Shown here one piece after another: positions 17,641 through 24,142 of a stretch of DNA of 38,824 bases. The stretch is taken from assembly GCA_016791425.1 (NCBI GenBank), contig JAEUMQ010000002.1, positions 1 to 38,824 on the forward strand, written 5' to 3'. The position numbers and the translations under genes are program-made. The number at the start of each line of letters is the position of its first letter. Within the stretch, counting starts at the first letter, position 1. The notes beneath the pieces are model-generated. The model saw only the letters and a list, made by a program, of their open reading frames with translations, did no database searches and was not told where the DNA came from. The DNA comes from Hyphomonadaceae bacterium. GTDB lineage: Bacteria; Pseudomonadota; Alphaproteobacteria; Caulobacterales; Aquidulcibacteraceae.

Positions 17641-17895
17641 CTAATCCGCGCCCTCGTCCTCCTCCTCCGCGCCGTTCGCCTCGATCTCCGCGCCCGCCTC
17701 GAAATCCAAGAGATCGCCCGGCTTGCACTCGAGCGCGGCGCAGAGCTTCGCCAGCGTGTCGAAGCGCACGCCCTTCACTTTCCCCGTGCGCAGCAGCGAC
17801 AGGTTCGCTTCGGTCACGCCGATCGACGCGGCGAGATCCTTCGCGCGCATCTTGCGCAGCGCGAGCATCACATCGAGGCGGACGATCACGGGCAT
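17641..17895 (-). CDS. YozG-like XRE helix-turn-helix regulator
   Basis: This 84-residue protein contains a compact Cro/CI-type HTH: RLDVMLALRKMRAKDLAASI, then GVTEANLSLLRTGKVKGVRFDTLAKLCAALECKPGDLLDF, followed by an acidic tail rich in glutamate. Proteins of this kind (YozG-like, HTH_26) are regularly paired with a DUF2975 membrane protein, as here. The DUF2975 gene lies 25 nt upstream on the same strand. The pair probably controls its own promoter, with the membrane partner modulating the regulator. The inverted repeat overlapping the promoter at 18497-18525 is the obvious candidate operator. Confidence 0.86.
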   Translation of the reverse strand: MPVIVRLDVMLALRKMRAKDLAASIGVTEANLSLLRTGKVKGVRFDTLAKLCAALECKPGDLLDFEAGAEIEANGAEEEDEGAD

Positions 17896-17920
17896 GATTG
17901 CACAGATGCCGGGGCGCGTT

Positions 17921-18466
17921 TCAAACGATCTGGTCGTTCTCGGCCTTCAAGGTTGCCGCCACCTCAACGACGTTGCGCACCACGCGCCCAATCAAAGAGA
18001 GCAGCAGCCCGAGGCCGGCGAGCACAAGATCCTGCGCTTCGAGATTGAAGCTGAAGCCGCCGCCGAAACCGCCGTCCGTCCAGCTCTGCAGATTGGGCAC
18101 CACGAACACGGACAAAGCCGCGGCATAAAGCAGACTGTCGCCGACCCGGCCGAGCAATTGCGTCGTCGCGGGCCCCCAGACGTCGCCGCGCGCGAGGCGG
18201 GCGAGATAGCGGCGCGTCTCCCACAGCGCCCAGGCGAGCGCGACGGCCGGCGCCGCCTCGATCACGCTGCGGAGTACGTGCCCCCAATCGTCGGAGTCAT
18301 GCGAGTTGAAGGCGTCCGCCATCGGGCCCAGGACGTATTGCCCGACGATCAGCAGCGCCGCGGCGAGCAGAAGGAAGCCCGCCAAAGGCTGCAGCCGGCT
18401 CGCCTCCGCCGCCGCCCGCACCACCGCTTCCTGCCAGGCGGCCCGGTTGCCGCTTTCCTCAACCAT
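17921..18466 (-). CDS. DUF2975 family membrane protein
   Basis: This 181-residue protein has four predicted membrane spans (about residues 28-47, 65-84, 108-126 and 142-160). The C-terminus VVEVAATLKAENDQIV is the typical DUF2975 ending. Members are found next to YozG-like XRE regulators and are thought to be partner membrane proteins; the mechanism is not established to my knowledge. GGGAGAG precedes the ATG at 18466. A sigma-70-like promoter is present at 18497-18525, giving a leader of about 25 nt. Confidence 0.82.
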   Translation of the reverse strand: MVEESGNRAAWQEAVVRAAAEASRLQPLAGFLLLAAALLIVGQYVLGPMADAFNSHDSDDWGHVLRSVIEAAPAVALAWALWETRRYLARLARGDVWGPATTQLLGRVGDSLLYAAALSVFVVPNLQSWTDGGFGGGFSFNLEAQDLVLAGLGLLLSLIGRVVRNVVEVAATLKAENDQIV

Positions 18467-18496
18467 TCCGGCTCTCCCATTAAGCGAACGGGAAAC

Positions 18497-18525
18497 AAAT
18501 TATTGCGTTACGATAATTTCGTCAA
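18497..18525 (-). promoter_or_regulatory. Promoter with overlapping inverted repeat for the DUF2975-YozG operon
   Basis: On the minus strand TTGACG (18520-18525), a 17-nt spacer and TAATTT (18497-18502) form a good promoter. An inverted repeat with perfect 7-bp arms, AAATTAT and ATAATTT (18497-18503 and 18513-18519, 9-nt spacer), covers the -10 and part of the spacer. Binding there would block RNA polymerase, which suits autoregulation by the HTH protein. It sits in the only markedly A+T-rich stretch of this intergenic region. Confidence 0.62.
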
Positions 18526-18600
18526 GCGCCGGCTTGAATGGTTAAGCTTCGGTCAACCGTCGCGCGCTCCAGATGGTGAACCTTACGATTCGAGAGCCGC

Positions 18601-19908
18601 ATGCCCCTCATCACCCACGCGCTGCTCTATGCCGGCTACGCGCTCGTCTCGCTTACCGTCGGCCTGGGCCTTGGCCAGATCGGCGCGGCGAGCGGCTTGG
18701 AGTCCTTCCTCGGCGGGATTGCGCTCTTCTCGGCCTTCGCGATCACGCATGGCGGCCTCGCCGCGCTCGCGGCCTCCGGCAAGATCGGCGCGAGCGAGAA
18801 GCGGCTGCGGAGCGACATGGATCGGCTGCGCGCGGCGCACCGCGAAATCGTGGCGGACATGGACGCGACAGCCGCGCGCGTGGAGGCCATCGACCGGCGC
18901 GTGTCGGCGATCGCTGAGGCGCCTGCCCCGATGATCGAGGCGCACGGCGCGCCCGACCTCAAGCTCATCGACCATATTGCAGACAAGCTCGCGCGCGCTG
19001 TGGACAGCCGCATCGAACAGGTGTCGCGCACCGCAGGCGCCGCGCCGTCCGCGGCAACGGCGCCTGCGGGGGCGTCGGAGAAGCGCATCATGCGCGGCCC
19101 CGTCGATATCGTGCGCGAGGCGCTCGACGACAATCGTGTCGAGCTCCACCTGCAGCCCATCGTCTCGCTGCCGCAGCGCAAGACCTCGTTCTACGAGGGC
19201 TTCACCCGCCTCAAGGACGAGAGCGGGCGCCTCGTGCTGCCGCAGGAATTCATCCCCGCAGCGGAGCAGGCGGGGCTCATGACGCTGATCGACAATTCGC
19301 TCCTCTTCCGCTGCGTGCAGATTGTCCGCAAGCTGATGAAGCAGGACCGGCGGGTCGGCATCTTCTGCAACCTCACGCCCTCGGCGCTCAGCGACGAGCA
19401 CTTCTTTGGGCAATTCCTCGATTTCATGCGCGACAACCGGGATCTGGCGGGCGCGGTCATCTTCGAGATCCCCTGCTCGGCCTACGACGCGCGCACCAGC
19501 GTCGAGGCGCGCGCGATGGCGAAGCTGGCGGACCTCGGCTTCCGCTTCTCCATCGACAAGATCAGCCGCATCGATCTCGACCTGCCGGACCTGGAGCGCT
19601 CCGCGGTGCGCTATCTCAAGGTCCCGGGCTGGACGCTGATCGACCAGCTCATCCGCGAGGGCGCGCGTCCGACCTCGGCGATCACGCGCGAGATCGAGGC
19701 GGCGGACGTGGCCGCCGTGTGTGCACGCTACGGCATCGACCTCATCGCCGAACGGATCGAGACGGAGGACGTCGTGGTCGAGCTCCTCGACCTCAACATT
19801 CCGTTCGCGCAGGGCCACCTCTTCGGGCCGCCGCGCGCGATCAAGGATAGCCTCATGGAAGAGACGGCCCCGCCGCGCGGCTTCTTCGCGCAAGGCCGCG
19901 TCGCCTAG
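18601..19908 (+). CDS. TipF-like membrane protein with degenerate EAL domain
   Basis: This 435-residue protein has two N-terminal membrane spans (about 5-27 and 33-58), a coiled-coil segment (about 64-106), and a C-terminal EAL domain (about 165-415). The catalytic signature is altered: EAL reads EGF (199-201) and the DDFG loop reads DKIS (319-322). NLT (257-259), E289, K340, E384 and QGHLFG (404-409) keep the fold and part of the ligand site. This order matches TipF of Caulobacter, a cyclic-di-GMP receptor that positions flagellum assembly at the new pole. I infer binding more than hydrolysis of c-di-GMP. The assignment rests on architecture, not an alignment; another degenerate EAL protein is possible. 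Confidence 0.72.
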   Translation: MPLITHALLYAGYALVSLTVGLGLGQIGAASGLESFLGGIALFSAFAITHGGLAALAASGKIGASEKRLRSDMDRLRAAHREIVADMDATAARVEAIDRRVSAIAEAPAPMIEAHGAPDLKLIDHIADKLARAVDSRIEQVSRTAGAAPSAATAPAGASEKRIMRGPVDIVREALDDNRVELHLQPIVSLPQRKTSFYEGFTRLKDESGRLVLPQEFIPAAEQAGLMTLIDNSLLFRCVQIVRKLMKQDRRVGIFCNLTPSALSDEHFFGQFLDFMRDNRDLAGAVIFEIPCSAYDARTSVEARAMAKLADLGFRFSIDKISRIDLDLPDLERSAVRYLKVPGWTLIDQLIREGARPTSAITREIEAADVAAVCARYGIDLIAERIETEDVVVELLDLNIPFAQGHLFGPPRAIKDSLMEETAPPRGFFAQGRVA

Positions 19909-19970
19909 CGCGGGCGCGTCATGGCGTTTGGCGTTGCCGGCGGAGCGGCGGCGGTCCACATAACATCGGC

Positions 19971-21068
19971 ATGAAATGGGAAGAGGTCGTCGCGATCGGC
20001 AAGGAACTCCCCGACGTGGAGGAGAGCCCCTGGTACAACACGCCCTCGCTCAAGGTGCGCGGCAAGGGCTTCTGCCGGCTGAAGGAAGACGGCCGCGACG
20101 TCGTCTTCCTCACCGGCACGGTCGATCAGCAGGAACATCTGATCGAGCACAACCCGGCGCTCTATCACATCACCGACCATTATCGCGGCTGGCCCGCCGT
20201 GCTGGCGCGGCTCGCCAAGCTCAAGCCCGCCGAGGCCCGTGTGCGGCTCACCTTCGGATGGCGGCTGAAGGCGCCGAAGACGCTGGTGAAGCAAATCGAC
20301 GCTGCTTCCCCTCTCCCGCGCAAGCGGGGGGGGGGGGTTAGGGGTGGGGGACCTGCAAATCGTGCTCGCGCACAGCTTCGCTCTCCTTCAACTCACCCAT
20401 CCCCGGCCCTCCCCCCGCTGGCGCGGAGGAAGGGAGACCTGCTGATGGGGTTCATCGTCGGCATCGCGGGCGGGTCGTGCGCGGGCAAGACCACGATCGC
20501 GCGCGCGCTCGCGCAGATCACCGGCGGGACGCTCATCGCAGAAGACGATTACTATATCTGCAGCACCGCAATCCCCGGCTTCGACCCCGCGAGCCACGAT
20601 TTCGATGCGCCGGCCGCCAAGGACCACGCCCTGCTCGCGACACACCTTGCGGCGGCGCGGCGCGGCGAGGCGTTCGAGAAGCCGCTCTATGATTTCACGC
20701 TGCACCAGCGCCGCAACGCGCGCGAAACCGTATCGCCAAGGCCCGTGCTCATCCTGGAAGGGCTGCACGTCTTCACATCCGACCTCCTGAAACAGGCGAT
20801 CGACCTCAAAGTGTACATGGAGGCCGACGAAGATCTGCGCGTAGCGCGGCGCATGGAGCGCGATGTCGCCGCGCGGGCGCGAACCGCCGAGAGCATCGAG
20901 GCGCAGATCCGTCGCTCCGTGCTGCCCGGCCACGCGCGCTGGGTCGCGCCGCAGAAGACAAGCGCCGATCTCATCCTCACCTGCACCGGCGATGCGGGCG
21001 GGGCAGAAGCGCACGCTCAAACGATTGCAGGCGCGATCGAAGCGGCGATCCGCGAGCGCCTGCCCTGA
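19971..21068 (+). CDS. MmcQ/YjbR domain protein, frame open into uridine kinase
   Basis: Residues 1-115 form a MmcQ/YjbR-type domain (CyaY-like fold): WEEVVAIGKELPDVEESPWY, NTPSLKVRGKGFCRLKED, QQEHLIEHNPALYHITDHYRG, LTFGWRLKAPKTLVKQ. As read, the frame then continues through a GC-rich repeat, giving a proline/arginine linker (about 113-158), and joins the uridine kinase at 20445 without a stop. A 12-G run (20326-20337) lies at the junction. One G more, or two fewer, would bring the TAG at 20339 into frame and end this protein near residue 123, the normal size. I think these are two genes. No Shine-Dalgarno precedes the ATG; CATAAC at 19959-19964 hints at a leaderless start. Confidence 0.62.
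   Translation: MKWEEVVAIGKELPDVEESPWYNTPSLKVRGKGFCRLKEDGRDVVFLTGTVDQQEHLIEHNPALYHITDHYRGWPAVLARLAKLKPAEARVRLTFGWRLKAPKTLVKQIDAASPLPRKRGGGVRGGGPANRARAQLRSPSTHPSPALPPLARRKGDLLMGFIVGIAGGSCAGKTTIARALAQITGGTLIAEDDYYICSTAIPGFDPASHDFDAPAAKDHALLATHLAAARRGEAFEKPLYDFTLHQRRNARETVSPRPVLILEGLHVFTSDLLKQAIDLKVYMEADEDLRVARRMERDVAARARTAESIEAQIRRSVLPGHARWVAPQKTSADLILTCTGDAGGAEAHAQTIAGAIEAAIRERLP
20311..20436. repeat. GC-rich palindromic repeat block with G12 run
   Basis: A pair of palindrome-like modules lies between the MmcQ/YjbR domain and uridine kinase. The left one is CCCCTCTCCCGC-GCAA-GCGGGG running into 12 G (20326-20337) and TTAGGGGTGGGGG. The right one reads CACCCATCCCCGGCCCTCCCC, then CCCGCTGGCGCGG and AGGGAGA. 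Mirrored CTCTCCCGC...GCGGGAGAG / TTAGGG blocks are a common proteobacterial intergenic repeat, which marks this as non-coding in origin even though a frame reads through. Confidence 0.65.
20445..21068 (+). CDS. Uridine kinase family protein
   Basis: From the ATG at 20445 this is a 207-residue P-loop kinase of the uridine kinase/phosphoribulokinase superfamily. It has Walker A GGSCAGKTT near residues 8-16, EDDYY after strand 2, LYDFTLHQR in the nucleoside-binding region and LILEGLHVF at Walker B. Arginine-rich lid residues follow (RVARRMERDVAAR). Uridine kinase salvages uridine/cytidine to the monophosphates. GGAGG and AGGGAGA lie just upstream, so it has its own translation signals and is best read as a separate gene, although the upstream frame is open into it. 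The HAD gene follows 14 nt later, probably in the same transcript. Confidence 0.82.
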   Translation: MGFIVGIAGGSCAGKTTIARALAQITGGTLIAEDDYYICSTAIPGFDPASHDFDAPAAKDHALLATHLAAARRGEAFEKPLYDFTLHQRRNARETVSPRPVLILEGLHVFTSDLLKQAIDLKVYMEADEDLRVARRMERDVAARARTAESIEAQIRRSVLPGHARWVAPQKTSADLILTCTGDAGGAEAHAQTIAGAIEAAIRERLP

Positions 21069-21082
21069 AATGAGAGCCTGAC

Positions 21083-21934
21083 ATGGACATCCTGGAAAGC
21101 CTCGACGCCGTCGCGGCGCGCTACGATGCGGTGCTTTGCGACGTGTGGGGCGTGGTTCACAACGGCAAGCGCGCCTATGGCCCGGCGTGCGCAGCGCTGC
21201 AGCGGTTCCGCGCGCGGGGCGGCGCAGTCGCCCTCGTGACCAACGTGCCGCGGCCGCGCGGACCGATCCCGGCGCAGCTCGACAAGCTCGGCGTGCCGCG
21301 CGATGCGTGGGATATCGTCGTCACCTCGGGCGACGCGATCCGGGCGGCGCTCAAGGCGCGCGCACCGGGGCCGATGTACAAGATCGGCCCCGCCTACGAC
21401 GCTTCGCTCTGGGAAGGTCTCGGCCTGCGGCAGTCCGAACTCTCCGAAGCGGCGTTCGTCGCCATTTCCGGCCTCAACCACGACGATGTCGAAACGCCGG
21501 CCGACTATGCCGATATCCTGCAGGCGATGCGCGTGCGCGATCTCGAGCTCATCTGCGCCAATCCCGACATCGTGGTGCGGGTCGGCGAGCGGCTGGTCTG
21601 GTGCGCCGGCGCGATCGCACGCGATTACGAGAAGATCGGCGGGCGCGTCGTCATGGCCGGCAAGCCGCATCCGCCGATCTACGATCTTGCGTACACGGAG
21701 CTTTCCGCGCATCTCGGCCGCGCTTCGCAAAGATCCCGTCTGCTCGCCATCGGCGACGGGATCGCAACCGACGTCCGCGGCGCAAACCGCGAAGGCATCG
21801 ACTGCCTCTTCGTCGCATCGGGCATGCACGGCGAAGCGCTGATGACAGGCGGCAAGCTCGACCTCACGAAGGTCGATGCGGCGCTCGCGCAGGAGGGCGT
21901 GAGCGCCCGCTACGCGATGGCCGAGCTCGGCTAG
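21083..21934 (+). CDS. TIGR01459-type HAD-IIA hydrolase
   Basis: This 283-residue haloacid-dehalogenase phosphatase of the NagD-like class IIA has the family-specific motif I, LCDVWGVVHNG, with nucleophile D20 and tryptophan in place of the second aspartate. Motif II is ALVTNVPRPRG, the lysine motif is VMAGKPHPPIYD, and motif III is LLAIGDGIATDVRGANREG. The substrate is unknown; related enzymes dephosphorylate sugar or nucleotide phosphates. It follows the uridine kinase by 14 nt. Its stop TAG is part of the first CTAG unit (21931), so the 3' boundary of the gene coincides with the edge of the repeat array. Confidence 0.9.
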   Translation: MDILESLDAVAARYDAVLCDVWGVVHNGKRAYGPACAALQRFRARGGAVALVTNVPRPRGPIPAQLDKLGVPRDAWDIVVTSGDAIRAALKARAPGPMYKIGPAYDASLWEGLGLRQSELSEAAFVAISGLNHDDVETPADYADILQAMRVRDLELICANPDIVVRVGERLVWCAGAIARDYEKIGGRVVMAGKPHPPIYDLAYTELSAHLGRASQRSRLLAIGDGIATDVRGANREGIDCLFVASGMHGEALMTGGKLDLTKVDAALAQEGVSARYAMAELG

Positions 21935-22113
21935 TCACGACTAGACACACACGTCTAGGACTGCCTACAGCCACTCCACTCGTCTTCTAGACATGCACGC
22001 CTAGTCGCATCTAGACGCACCGCAAGACGCCTTCAGAAAGCGCCATCTGGTTCCTACGCCCGCGCACATCCCGGGCTAGATACAACTAGACATTCGCATC
22101 TAGAGCCCGCTAG
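21931..22113. repeat. CTAG array: three 38-bp units upstream of the orphan ATPase
   Basis: Ten CTAG tetramers occur in 183 bp, at 21931, 21941, 21955, 21987, 22001, 22011, 22076, 22086, 22100 and 22110. They form three symmetrical 38-bp units (21931-21968, 21977-22014, 22076-22113) with tetramers spaced 10-14-10. Unit 1 ends in CTAC and unit 2 begins with CACT; unit 3 is complete. The inner pair is CTAGAC-N6-GTCTAG, perfect in unit 1 and with one mismatch each in units 2 and 3. Unit 1 contains the stop of the HAD gene and unit 3 ends on the first base of the ATPase GTG start. The 61 bp between units 2 and 3 show no further structure. Confidence 0.85.
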
Positions 22114-23240
22114 TGAAGGGCGTGGCGGACCCTGCGGACATCTTCCATTTCCCGCGCACGGAGGAGGCCCGACGCTATCTCGGCCTCCTGGAGAAGGGCG
22201 ACGCGCAGGCGCTCACCCTCTTCGGGCCGCGGCGCATCGGTAAGACGCGCTTCCTGCTGCGCGACCTCGCCCCACTCGCAGAGGCCAGAAGGATCCGCAC
22301 CGTCTATGCGAGCTTCTGGCAGGATCAGGACGCGCCGCAGGAGGTGCTCGCCGTTGAGATCCGGCGGCGCCTGGAAGCCAAGACGCCCACCGCGATCAAG
22401 AAAGTCCTCTCGGCGCTCGACGCCGAAGCGAGCGTGACAACGCCATCCGCTCCTGGAGCGCCCAGCTTGAGCATCCGCGCCAAGAGCGCACCAAGATCGC
22501 CGCCGCGCAGATTGCTGCAGCTCGACGCCCTCTTCGAGGAAATCTGCGGCCAGCGCGGAAAGGCGCTCTTCCTCTTCGACGAAGTCCAGCAGCTGGCCGC
22601 CTCCCGGCAGCACGGCCCATTCATCGCCCAATTGCGCACGAGCCTGGACAAGCGTCAGGGCCGCGCACTCGCGATCTTCACGGGCTCATCCGAAAGCGGG
22701 CTCGCCGCGATGTTCTCGCAGCGCGAGGCTCCGATGTTCCGTTTCGGCAACCGCATAGAGCTTGCCGAACTCGGCGCCGACTTCATTGCGCACCAGCATG
22801 CCGCACTCGCGCGGCGCGGCGTGCAGGTGAGCGCGCTTTCCCTGTCACGCGCGTTCGCAACGCTCGGCGGTCGGCCTTACGATTTCGAGATCCTCCGCAA
22901 CAAGCTCATCGTGCGCGCCAAGCCGGACGTCGATGCGGCGCTCGGCGAGACATTGGAGGAGCGCGCCGAGCTGCTCGGGTTCTCGCACATGTGGAACGCG
23001 CTCTCGCCGCTGCACCGGGCGGCGCTGCATGAACTGGCGTCGGGCGACCGGAAGCTCTTCTCGGCGGCCGCGCTCAAGCGGATCGGCCGTGCGTGCGGGC
23101 AGCCGGCCCTGTCGGCGCAATCGATGCAAGGCGCGGCGCGGGCGCTCATCCGGCGCGGGATCATCCACCAGTTCGAGAAGCGCGGGCCGTATTCCTTCGT
23201 CGATGAAGCCTTCGCGTCCTGGATTCTGGAGTCCGATTAG
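22113..23240 (+). CDS. Orphan P-loop ATPase (ATPase_2/AAA_14-like) flanked by CTAG units
   Basis: This 375-residue ATPase has Walker A FGPRRIGKT (37-45) and Walker B ALFLFDEVQQL (151-161). A sensor-1-like FTGSSES lies at 189-195. The C-terminal part (about 295-372, LSPLHRAALHELASGD, ALIRRGIIHQFEKRGPYSF) looks like a winged helix. Between the Walker motifs is a low-complexity insert rich in serine, proline and alanine (about 105-133). This resembles the archaeal-type ATPase_2/AAA_14 group (MoxR-unrelated, STAND-like). Members are often orphans of unknown role. The start is a GTG at 22113 (a second GTG at 22122 is possible), with no convincing ribosome-binding site. CTAG units abut both its start and its stop. 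Confidence 0.85.
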   Translation: MKGVADPADIFHFPRTEEARRYLGLLEKGDAQALTLFGPRRIGKTRFLLRDLAPLAEARRIRTVYASFWQDQDAPQEVLAVEIRRRLEAKTPTAIKKVLSALDAEASVTTPSAPGAPSLSIRAKSAPRSPPRRLLQLDALFEEICGQRGKALFLFDEVQQLAASRQHGPFIAQLRTSLDKRQGRALAIFTGSSESGLAAMFSQREAPMFRFGNRIELAELGADFIAHQHAALARRGVQVSALSLSRAFATLGGRPYDFEILRNKLIVRAKPDVDAALGETLEERAELLGFSHMWNALSPLHRAALHELASGDRKLFSAAALKRIGRACGQPALSAQSMQGAARALIRRGIIHQFEKRGPYSFVDEAFASWILESD

Positions 23241-23274
23241 CCGTCACTAGACGCATATGTCTAGTAACAGCTAA
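23237..23274. repeat. CTAG unit 4, overlapping the ATPase stop codon
   Basis: This is the same 38-bp geometry as the upstream array: TTAG (23237), CTAG (23247), CTAG (23261), CTAA (23271), spaced 10-14-10. The inner pair CTAGAC-GCATAT-GTCTAG has perfect arms. The outer tetramers are degenerate (TTAG and CTAA). The stop TAG of the ATPase (23238-23240) is the last three bases of the first tetramer. Confidence 0.8.
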
Positions 23275-23341
23275 TCGCCCCGGCGAGGGCTTGAAACAGA
23301 CGCCGCAGAGTGCTTCGGTCCGGGCAAACAGGAGACGCGCG

Positions 23342-24115
23342 ATGATGGACAAGCTGTTCGACCTCAGCGGCAAGACCGCGATCGTCACGGGCTCCTCGCG
23401 CGGGATCGGCAAGGCGATCGCGCACGCGCTCGCGGCGCACGGCGCCAACGTCGTGGTGTCGTCGCGGAAGGCGGACGCCTGCGAAGCTGCACGCGACGAA
23501 ATCAACGCCGACGTGAAGCGCAAGGCGGCGATCTCGGTTCCGGCCAACATCGCCTCGAAGGAAGCGCTGCAAAGCCTGGTCGATGAGACCATGCGCGCGT
23601 TCGGGCAGGTGGACATCCTCGTCTGCAACGCGGCCTCCAACCCCTATTTCGGGCCTATGGCCGGCATCAGCGACGATCAGTTCATCAAGATCCTGCAGAA
23701 CAACATCGTCTCCAACCATTGGCTCATCAACATGGTCGCGCCGCAGATGCGCGCGCGGAGGGACGGCGCGATCGTGATCATCTCCTCGATCGGGGGCCTG
23801 CGCGGCTCACCCGTCATCGGCGCCTACAACATCTCCAAGGCGGCCGACATGCAGCTGGCGCGCAATCTGGCGATGGAGTTCGGGGCCGACAATGTGCGGG
23901 TGAACACCATTGCGCCGGGTCTCATCCGCACCGACTTCGCCCGTGCGCTCTGGGAGAACCCGGACATCCTCAAGACGTATACCGGCGCCACGCCCCTGAA
24001 GCGGATCGGCGAGCCCGAAGAGATCGCGGGCATGGCCGTCTTCCTCGCCGGCAAGGCGGGCGCGTTCGCCACGGGCCAGACCTTCGTGATCGACGGCGGG
24101 CAGACCTCGACCTAA
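23342..24115 (+). CDS. SDR family oxidoreductase (DHRS4-like)
   Basis: This 257-residue short-chain dehydrogenase/reductase has the NAD(P)-binding TGSSRGIG (16-23), NAAS (96-99), the active-site serine in IISSIGG (148-149) and YNISK (162-166). The C-terminal segment RVNTIAPGLIRTDFARALWE is followed by RIGEPEEIAGMAVFL and TGQTFVIDGGQ. The NAASNPYFGP and APGLIRTDFARALW segments resemble DHRS4-type carbonyl reductases and bacterial SDRs linked to fatty-acid catabolism. GGAG lies 7 nt before the ATG at 23342; a second ATG follows immediately, and an upstream start at 23291 is unlikely. The substrate is not known. Confidence 0.9.
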   Translation: MMDKLFDLSGKTAIVTGSSRGIGKAIAHALAAHGANVVVSSRKADACEAARDEINADVKRKAAISVPANIASKEALQSLVDETMRAFGQVDILVCNAASNPYFGPMAGISDDQFIKILQNNIVSNHWLINMVAPQMRARRDGAIVIISSIGGLRGSPVIGAYNISKAADMQLARNLAMEFGADNVRVNTIAPGLIRTDFARALWENPDILKTYTGATPLKRIGEPEEIAGMAVFLAGKAGAFATGQTFVIDGGQTST

Positions 24116-24118
24116 ACT

Positions 24119-24135
24119 CCCCGCTTCGCGCGGGG
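24119..24135 (+). promoter_or_regulatory. Hairpin covering the ribosome-binding site of the exported protein gene
   Basis: CCCCGC (24119-24124) pairs with GCGGGG (24130-24135) around a 5-nt loop, 4 nt after the SDR stop. The downstream arm is part of the G-rich ribosome-binding site (24132-24138) of the next gene, so the hairpin could reduce its translation. It may equally be a worn copy of the GC-rich palindrome family. Confidence 0.4.
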
Positions 24136-24142
24136 GGAAAAC

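Noticed and set aside
21931-22113. CTAG array as a CRISPR array
   Set aside because: The recurring element is a 4-bp word with fixed short spacings, not 24-40-bp repeats with unique spacers, and there are no cas genes.
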